From Dipteris shenzhenensis (Eukaryota > Polypodiophyta > Polypodiopsida > Gleicheniales): a stretch of 64,000 nucleotides of DNA. This document shows positions 56,485-64,000 of the stretch, piece by piece. Made by a program: the position numbers and the translations under genes. The stretch lies in NCBI GenBank assembly GCA_047967505.1, contig CM106540.1. One strand, written 5' to 3'. The notes below the pieces were generated by a model. That model searched no databases, was not told the DNA's origin, and worked only from the letters and a program-made list of their open reading frames with translations. Position 1 is the stretch's first letter. Every line of letters starts with the position of its first letter.

Positions 56485-58878
56485 GTATTTCAGGATATGG
56501 CTGGCCTTGGTTGAGAATCAGTCAGGTAGAACGCTTAAATGCCTACGGACTGACAATGGTGGAGAGTATCTCTCTCATGACTTTCAACATTTCTGTGATA
56601 CACGTGGGATTAAGAGGGAGCTCACATCCCCTCATACTTCAGAGCAAAATCTAGTTAGAGAAAAGATGAACCGTACCATTCAAGAAAGGTTGCAATGCAT
56701 GCTTTCCAATGCAAGTCTTTCTGGTGGTTTTTGGGCTGAGGCAATGAAGACTGCAGTGCATGTGTGCATGTGATCAATAGATCACATAGTAAGAGTTTGG
56801 ATGGTGGTATTCCTGAAGAGGCATGGAGTGGCAAGAAGCCCTCTTACTCTCATTTGTGTATATTTGGGTGTGAGGCATATGCACATGTGCCAAAAGAGCT
56901 TTGAAAGAAGCTAGATCCTAAGTCTAGGAAATGCATCTTTTTGGGTTATGGTGAAAGTGGAGAGATGGGCTATCATCTCTGGGATCCAGAAGCAAAGAAG
57001 ATCATACGCAGCCATGATGTGGTCTTCAATAGAAGAAGATGCATAAGGCACCCATGAGGGATGTGGAAATAAGGAGAATCACTTTCCACGATGTGAATCC
57101 ACCTGCATATGTTGATAGACAGCAAGCTGTCCATGCACCAAATGTGCAAGAAATGGTACCACCAAGTACTCCCACAGGTATACAATCAAGGGTAGATGAT
57201 GGATCATCTATTGGTGGAAATGATGAGCCAAATGTGGCTGATATGTAGGTGGGACAGCAAGCTGAAATGCCTTTAAGAAGATCATCTAGAGTGTTTAGAA
57301 CACCTGATAGGTTTGTTCCAGGGGTAGACTATGTGATGCTTACTGATTGCGGGGAGCCTTCTTGCTACAGAGAGGCTATGATGCATGAGGATCAATGCAA
57401 GTGGGAGTATGCTATGCAATCAGAGATGAGTTCACTTATGAAGAATAAGACTTGGGACTTGGTTTCTTTGCCACATGGAAAGAAAGCATTGCCATGTAAA
57501 TGGGTCTACAAAATGAAGGTCACAGGTGATGATGTGCCTAGGTACAAGGCCCGTTTGGTTGCTAAAGGGTTCAAGCAAGAGAAGGGTGTGGACTTTGATG
57601 AGATATTCTCTCCGGTTGTGAAGATGACCACACTTAGATGCATGCTTGGACTAGTGGCAGTAGAGGATATGGAGCTTATACAGATGGATGTCAAGACAGT
57701 TTTCTTGCATGGGGATTTGCATGAGGAAATTTACATGGTGCAGCCGGAAGGCTTTGAAGAAAAGGGCAAAGAGCATTTAGTTTGCAAGCTGAAGAGGAGT
57801 CTCTATGGTCTTAAGCAAGCACCTAGAGAATGGTATCAGAAGTTTGATGCTTTCATTCGGTCCCAGGGTTTTAGAAGGAGTGAAATTGATCACTGCCTCT
57901 ACACTAAAAGAGCTAAGGATAGTAGCCTGATAATCCTGGCACTATATGTGGATGATATGCTATTGGCTATCAAGAATACTTATGAGCTAGATGCATTAAA
58001 GGCAAGGTTGCATGAGGCCTTTGATATGAAGGATTTGGGATTTGCAGGTCATATTCTTGGTATGCCCATCACGCGTGATCGGAGTAGGAAACTCCTTTGG
58101 CTTTCACAAAAAGAGTATGTTACAAAAGTATTGCAGCATTTCAATATGGAGGGGGGGAAGGCAGTGAGTACTCCATTGCCTCCATATGTGAAACTAAGTC
58201 ATACAGATAGTCCCAAATCAGATGAGGAGAGGGCCATGATGGCCAAGGTTCCTTATGCATCAGCGGTTGGGAGTCTTATGTATGCTATGATAGCTACTAG
58301 ACCAGACATTGCATTTGCAGTGGGAGTTGTTAACCGGTATATGGCTAATCTAGGAAAGAGGCATTGGGAGGTAGTTAAGTGCATCATGAGGTACGTGAAG
58401 GGTACCAAGGAGATGTGCATCTGCTTTGGTAAAGGAGACATGCGTGTACTTGGGTACATAGATTCAGACTATGCAGAGCATGTGGATAGGGCATGTGGAT
58501 AGTAGGAGATCCACTTCTGGTTATGTGTTCACCTTTGCAGGTGGTGCAGTGTCATGGATGTCTCACGCACAGAAGTGCGTTGCTTTGTCTACTACAGAGG
58601 CTGAGTATGTTGCAGCCACAGAGGGTTGCAAGGAGGCTATATGGCTTGATCGGCTAGTGGGAGATTTGGGGATTCATACAGGTGTACCGACATTGCATAG
58701 TGATTCCATGAGTGCTATTCAGTTAGCACGGAATCCGGTCTTTCATGCAAAGACCAAACACATTGAGGTTAGGTACCATTTCATCAGGGAGGTACTTGAG
58801 GACAAGCGCATAGAGCTTGTCAAGGTTCATACAGATGATAACCCTGCAGATATGCTGACGAAGAGTCTACCTAGTTAG
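56485..58878 (+). pseudogene. pol: Copia2 pol: integrase end, RT, RNase H
   Basis: After the TAG there is a +1 insertion near 56495. The integrase then reads LRTDNGGEYLSHDF and EKMNRTIQERL. An 8-nt tandem duplication (near 56762), TGA at 56902 (CGA in Copia1), a 1-nt loss near 57030 and TAG at 57246 (CAG in Copia1) follow. The RT frame 57249-58502 is open: DVKTVFLHGDLHEEIYMVQP, LYGLKQAPREWYQK, YVDDMLLA (57945-57956). A 13-nt duplication near 58490 breaks it before RNase H (STSGYVFTFAGGAVSW, ALSTTEAEYVAATEGCKEA), which ends at TAG 58876 (CAG in Copia1). Confidence 0.93.
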
Positions 58879-58959
58879 CAGTTTGAGTATTGTCGTGTAT
58901 TGATGGGCATTGGATAGTATGCTCACTGGTTGTTCTCCCTTAAAGGCACATTGTCCTTT

Positions 58960-59101
58960 AAGTGGGAGGTTGTGGGGGTTAAAGGTCACTGTGCCTTAAC
59001 CCCGGTTATGTACAATACTCAAACACATATATAAATGAATGAAAAAGAAGATTAGGGTGGTTCTCCACCCACCAAAACTTGTGTGGCTCTCTGTCTCTGT
59101 C

Positions 59102-59135
<34 letters not shown>

Positions 59136-59171
59136 CTTCTTCCGTTCTTGCTTCCGTTGAGAGCACTCTCA
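58960..59171 (+). repeat. Copia2 polypurine tract and 3' LTR
   Basis: AAGTGGGAGGT is followed by the LTR 58971-59171. The (TC)n part is longer here than in the other LTRs, making this LTR about 201 bp. Confidence 0.94.
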
Positions 59172-61215
59172 ATCTCATCTTTGACATGTCAACCTTACAA
59201 GTTAGCAATGCCACCTCAACTACCACATCAGCACAATGAGTCAATAGTGCCATGCGGCACACACTGCCAGACAAGTACACTTACCTCTCATTAAGCACAT
59301 GAAGTTTCACATCATCACATGTCCTAAAACCCAATCTTCCACAGTTCAGTGAGCAGTCTGCAAAGTTCAAAGATTAGAGGCATTGGCACTTTGTGGTCAG
59401 TGCGCAGATTGGACATCATTTCATTTTGCACTCACATGCCTTCATTGTAAAGCCCTATTGGCTATTTTTTGGCATTTTTACAGATTATTTAAGCCTTGTA
59501 TAGCCTCTTGGATATTCTCGATAGTATTTGCCACATAAAATTTGCAACAAATTGGATTATATATTGCAGTTCTTTCTTCACCAGAAGTTCAAAGTGAAGT
59601 TGATTTAGACAATGTTTTGTCACATACACTACTATTTCTTGCATCATCTCTACCACCACAACCTCAACTTGGAGGCATCTACTAAGTTAGATAACTCCAA
59701 CTACAACCCATGGAAATATAGAATGAAGACCATCTTCAAGACAAATGGGATGTTGTAGATGGGTCTACACCTAGACCATTTAATTAACCCATAGCAGCAA
59801 CTCCCACCATTGCCGCAACACAAGAAGAAGGGTCTATGCCTGCACCAACTATATCCACACCTATAGTAGATCCTATCATTGCCCAAGCACAAGCATATTG
59901 GGACAGAAAGACAAATATGCATACCATTTGATTAAGAAAAATATGCAAGATGTCATGCTTGGTGAAGAGTCTAAGAACACTTCCAAGATTCTTACACTTA
60001 GAAACCAGATCAACTAGAGTTTTTGTAACAACAATGAAATTGGCCATGCTTATGTACTCAGGATCAATCATTACAACAATCACCTTGTGGCAACATGATA
60101 GACTATCAAGTCTATAGAGATATTTCAAGTCATCCTGAGTGGACTAGGAGAGGGATGCGAGAATCTAGTTAAGATTATAGTCATTCAAATTCCAACACTC
60201 AAGCCATTCGAGATGTTGATTGGTGAAGAGCTAAGAACTCAAGCCATTCAAGTGTTGCTTGGTGAAGAACTGAGGACTCAAGCCATTCAAAGGCAAATTC
60301 CAACACTAGAAGAAATACAATCAGAATTGCTTGGTGAAGAACTAAGGGCTCAAGCCATTCCATTCAAGCAAGAAAGATCATTCCAATGATTAAGCATTCA
60401 CAGCTGTAGGTAGAGATAGAGGTAGAGCATCTCAAGAAGCGGTCATTAGCATCAACATCAGCATCCCATAGGATATCATTCCAATAGAGGGAGATTTAAA
60501 GGAAGAGGGAACACATCCACCATGTCAAACATTAAGTGCAACTACTATCATAAGTTTGCATGCTATGAAAGAGATTGCCACAAGAAGTAGTATAACCAAG
60601 GAGGTCAATCTAGCACTAATAGAGGGAATTTCCATGGAGGAGCAAATCATCATGGTTGTGGACATCCAAGTCATAGCCATTATGCCAATGAACCTCACAC
60701 AATGTATCGTTCAAGTGAAGACATACAAAAAACTAACACAATGGACATTGACATTGTACATTGACACAATGTACATTGACATTGATTGTGAATCCATGAA
60801 CATACTGATCAAGATCCTTGGTATATTAATAGTGGTGCATCATCTCACATGACAAAGCATCAGTAATAATGGTTTATATAGATGAAACCATTAGAAGGAC
60901 TAAATAAAATTATCTATATTATAGATAACACACCAAATCTAGTTCAAGCAAAAGGCATTGTCCCTATGAACAATTTCACTAGTATGAAAGGATTGGTGAA
61001 AGATGTCCTCTATGGTCCAAAGCTCAGAAAAAACCTTTTTTCAGTTGCACAAATGATAAAATAGAGCTATTGATCATCTTCGATGGGGATGAATGCACAA
61101 TTAGGGATAAATCCAAAGGATATCAACTAGTGAAAAAAGCATGCAAAGAAGGATGCTTGTTCAGGATGCTGGCTTCAATACCAAACTTGTATGTCATGTT
61201 AGCTCAATAGCAACC
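59172..61215 (+). mobile_element. Copia4: decayed relative of Copia3, cut off in pol
   Basis: Leader words shared with Copia3 (CAGTTCAGTGAG, AGAGGCATTG, CATTGTAAAGCC) lead to a gag remnant (LEASTKLDNSNYNPWKYRM-like text near 59670). Parts of a zinc-knuckle region lie near 60540-60590. A protease site reads WYINSGASSHMTKHQ (60819 on), with N replacing the catalytic D. LVKDVLY is near 60995. Stops and frame changes are dense. Homology ends at about 61215, in the pre-integrase region. The gag part carries a threefold local repeat at 60200-60365. Confidence 0.82.
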
Positions 61216-63290
61216 CATGGAGGATTACCAAAAAGCGAGCGAAGAAAAGCGAGCAGCCCTAAATAAGCGAGCAAGATTAAATAGGTTTCAAGCGAGCGAG
61301 AACCTCATCCAGCATCTTATTCCTCTCAATATCATTGGAACAATTGATGTGATCATAAGCAAATTAAACATATTCCAACAATGAAGGCATGCCTGAAACT
61401 CACAATTAACTTCTCTTTCATCCCCATACTATCAATTTGAGTCGTTGTGGAGAGGTAGAGACACAACAATACATAAAATTTGCGATAAAAAAAGCAAACA
61501 CTACTCAGATTGAACATCCACACAGCAAGATAATGATAGATCACAATGTAGAATATATGACTGAAAATATGTAAACATGATCATGTGCTACATATACATA
61601 TCATGTCTTTTATGCTTGCAGAAGATCATCCATACATTCGATCCAAAAACATGGAAACAGAACTAACTATGTCAAAAGAAAAAAAATACATTTTCATCAT
61701 AAGGATTAATTTTGCTTAGTGAAAATACCTATGTAATCTGGACAATACCATGCTTTAAAAAACTTAGGGAGCCAAAAAAGGATTTTAGCCCTCCATATTT
61801 CTATTATGACCAATGTCTGAATGATAGTTCTATCGGAACTAGAAATGAATGCATCTAACCACTATGTTGAGTGCTCATCTAGTATCCTATAGACTATTAT
61901 GTTAAAGTCAATACGTGACCACAAACTCAAGCATAAGAGGAGCATGATTCAAGTGAAATAATTGGCAAAGACACTCGGTAACTAGTATCCTACTGCATCT
62001 AACGAAAAATATGCACCAGGCATTAACAAGCTTTTATTTCCACCCGTATAAGCAAACTCGTATCTTGTAGTATGAAAAACTTTAAGGAAAACATTTCACT
62101 TAATGCATCAGTTAAGCCAGTGACTACTCATCATGCACAATCAAACAATCATCAAGGAAAGTCTAGTCAAGCAAGTTGAAGCAAAAAACCAAATATCTAT
62201 TCGGATCTATGCCGTGGTGTATCCGCCAACCATGAGTAGAAAAAGAACCTATGAAAAAAGCAAAATAGGGATTATGCCACTCTACCATGATCACTTCCAT
62301 GCTACAAATAAGGGAATACATAGTCATTTTAGGGTACTTTTAGGGTTCATTCCCAACCACTAAAAAGAGAGCCAATGCTATCTATTTGTATTCATAAAAT
62401 CTTTATGAACATTATCATGTTCAATATAAGGATAGGAGCCAGCTCAATGGGTAGTCTTAAACAAATATAAATACTATTCAAATTTTAACCTTATGCAAAA
62501 GCTTTTTTTTTAACACAAAGTAAAACTTAATTATACATATAGATGGGAATCAGGTCACCATTGTAAGTATGTATTTAGTAATTAAGTTGAAAATATTCCC
62601 TTAGAAAAATAGCTCAATCAACATAGTACCCATATTATATATCCAAAATTTACAAGATCTCATTCATACCATTAGATTGTTTTCATCACTTGTCATCAGT
62701 ACTAACCTCAATTGGCATTATGTATTTGGGTCAAAATAGTTTTTAGTATAGGATATAATGGAGCAATACATTTATGTAATATCTAGTGATCATAGTTTCT
62801 AATATAGGATAAAATGGAGCATAGAGTAATGTTGTCATTCAAAAATGATAATATACCTTCCTTGACCATATACAAGTATCATGCATTCATAAAAAAAGTT
62901 AGTCATAAACTGCAATATAATGTGCCCATAATGCATGTACATTAAATCTTCACATGTTAGAATGTGAGAAAGGGAATAATTTAACTATGAAATCAGGGAT
63001 CAATGTAGGAAATGGTCTTCTATGCACACATATATGCTAAGGGTCCATCTAATACAATATTGGAAATTGATGTGAGTATAAGTGTATGCATCCATCGGTG
63101 ATGTATATGAGTGTATGCATCCATTTGTGATGTATATTGTTGTACTAATCCATGGTGCTTTACGGCTTGAGTTGTTTGTAGCGCAATTAATCACAACAAT
63201 TTTGTATTTTTTAAAAGAAAAATGCCATAAACATTTCATGCTGCAAAATACACACAAAAAAATGGCATTTGTAGCATTAATCCAAGCATT
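61216..63290. other. AT-rich DNA without a recognised gene
   Basis: Starts with several GCGAGC words (61233-61300), then becomes plain AT-rich DNA. Frames of up to 76 codons have no domain. AGTATAGGATATAATGGAGCA and a variant recur near 62746 and 62800. Confidence 0.45.
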
Positions 63291-63485
63291 TCCTACAAGC
63301 AATCTCCATCCCTCCCTTTCTTGCTTACTCTTTCGGCCACCTCCACCCTCTTGTTGCCCTTCAAGACTGCCTCTTGCCTCCTCGCCTCCTTGCTTCCTCA
63401 CCTCCTCACCTCCTTGCTTCTTTGCCTTCTCACCTCCTTGCATCATGCTTGTTGCTGGCAATTCCAAGGCTGTCCCTCCCCTCAT
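63290..63485. repeat. Pyrimidine-rich CTCCTTGC-type repeats
   Basis: CCTCCTTGCTTC, CTCACCTCCT and related words recur. On the minus strand they translate to repeated KQGGEE in a 161-codon frame (63000-63485). I regard that frame as an effect of the repeat, though a small low-complexity protein cannot be excluded. Confidence 0.5.
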
Positions 63486-63641
63486 TGGCCAGCTCCTCTA
63501 CTCCTCACATCATCCTTCTCCTCATTTTGGTGTCTCTAATGAATAGCTTGGGGGTCTTGTTTTTGGAGGGGGGAAGCATAAGAATGGCAACACCTTAATG
63601 CGCTGTCATTTTTCGTGCTTTTGCCACCCAAAAACAAGACC

Positions 63642-63758
63642 TGCAAAGCCCTTGCTTAAGCTTGAATGAGCCTCTTGATTTTGGGCGTGTTAAGCCATTT
63701 TTGACCATTATACCCCCAAAATCAAGAGGCTCATTCAAGCTTAAGCAAGGGCTTTGCA
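63642..63758. repeat. Perfect 44-bp inverted repeat
   Basis: Arms 63642-63685 (TGCAAAGCCCTTGCTTAAGC...) and 63715-63758 are exact reverse complements, separated by 29 bp. A shorter complementary pair (GGTCTTGTTTTTGG near 63551 and CCAAAAACAAGACC near 63628) lies next to it. The fold could give a long hairpin RNA or mark a small foldback transposon. Confidence 0.93.
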
Positions 63759-64000
63759 AGCATTGCAAGTCCAGTAAACGAAATCAATCAGATTAGGAAT
63801 TGGCAAACTCAATTTGGGAATGGTCAGAAATACTTTGTCTTTGAATAATGCCTTGGATCATGGGATGGGGTCCCATGAACCTGCTGCCTATGACGACGAA
63901 TGGTTCTGCCCTCGACTAAAGGTGACGTGTGTAGTAGTAAAAGGATAGTCCTCATGGAATCTCCAAGGGGTCTTGATTTTGGCCATGATTTGCACATTCT
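63759..64000. other. Unique DNA at the window end
   Basis: No gene recognised. GGGGTCTTGATTTTGGCCAT at 63966 resembles the GTCTTG-TTTTTGG word at 63551. Confidence 0.4.

Larger units (their letters stand above)
53490..59171 (+). mobile_element. Copia2: full-length sister of Copia1, nested in Copia4
   Basis: LTRs are 53490-53664 and 58971-59171. They differ at about three bases plus length changes in the (TC)n part and a small deletion. Flanks are ACCTC (53485-53489) and ATCTC (59172-59176), a 5-bp target duplication with one later C/T change. Primer site at 53667-53679, polypurine tract at 58960-58970. The leader is about 250 bp shorter than in Copia1. Coding sequence is damaged but the gag-protease part is open for 551 codons. 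Confidence 0.95.

Noticed and set aside
63000-63485. 161-codon minus-strand frame with KQGGEE repeats
   Set aside because: The repeat comes from a pyrimidine-rich low-complexity tract and the rest of the frame has no coding character I can see.
1-64000. tRNA or rRNA genes
   Set aside because: I found no convincing A-box/B-box pair or rRNA core sequence; the only tRNA-related signals are retrotransposon primer binding sites.

Overview
This window looks like repeat-rich nuclear DNA of a land plant. The evidence is Arabidopsis-type telomere-like CCCTAAA/TTTAGGG arrays, several Ty1/copia retrotransposons primed by initiator Met-tRNA (TGGTATCAGAGC), a plant-type L1 LINE with a zf-RVT tail, a Ty3/gypsy fragment, a small TRIM-like LTR element, and no operons or bacterial gene structure. 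The species cannot be read from the sequence. A lineage with a large genome, such as a fern, would fit, but that is only a guess. I find no intact, confidently functional host gene.

Layout. 0-5.2 kb: local tandem repeats, two head-to-head copies of an unrecognised small helical gene family (1212-1669 minus, 2687-3139 plus), and an unrecognised reading frame of about 563 codons broken only by two TAG codons (3532-5220 minus). 6.0-10.1 kb: a block bounded by a CCCTAAA array on the left and a TTTAGGG array on the right, filled with AT-rich DNA, a 1.3 kb (TC)n tract and a TCCCAC minisatellite. 10.1-13.6 kb: one long degenerate gene with an N-terminal domain, repeated (S/T)D-x-LSG-x-DEF motifs and a GHTHE-IDQ region that I associate with DUF7869-type transposon proteins. 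13.6-18.8 kb: anonymous DNA with a more GC-rich, apparently repeat-free part near 15.4-16.9 kb. 18.9-22.8 kb: a decayed LINE. 22.8-31.7 kb: anonymous DNA with small duplications, microsatellites and a TRIM-like element on the minus strand (27266-28396). 31.7-37.1 kb: two modules, A and B, present twice as A-B-A'-B'; the B modules are LINE endonuclease fragments.

37.1-61.2 kb is a nest of copia elements. Copia1 (37084-42949) and Copia2 (53490-59171) are full-length sister copies with LTRs, PBS, PPT and 5-bp target duplications. Copia3 (44602-52025) belongs to another family and has two LTRs that are identical by eye around a badly frameshifted gag-pol. Copia4 (about 53370-53489 plus 59172-61215) is an old relative of Copia3 into which Copia2 inserted. 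A minus-strand copia gag (43099-43932) and a minus-strand gypsy RT piece (52961-53262) are also present. 61.2-64.0 kb is AT-rich with a perfect 44-bp inverted repeat near the end.

No element encodes a complete set of working proteins: the protease active site is altered or deleted in all four copia copies. Any recent movement must have depended on proteins supplied from elsewhere. The least explained content is in the first 14 kb: the two unknown gene families and the block flanked by telomere-like arrays with genes reading outward on both sides.
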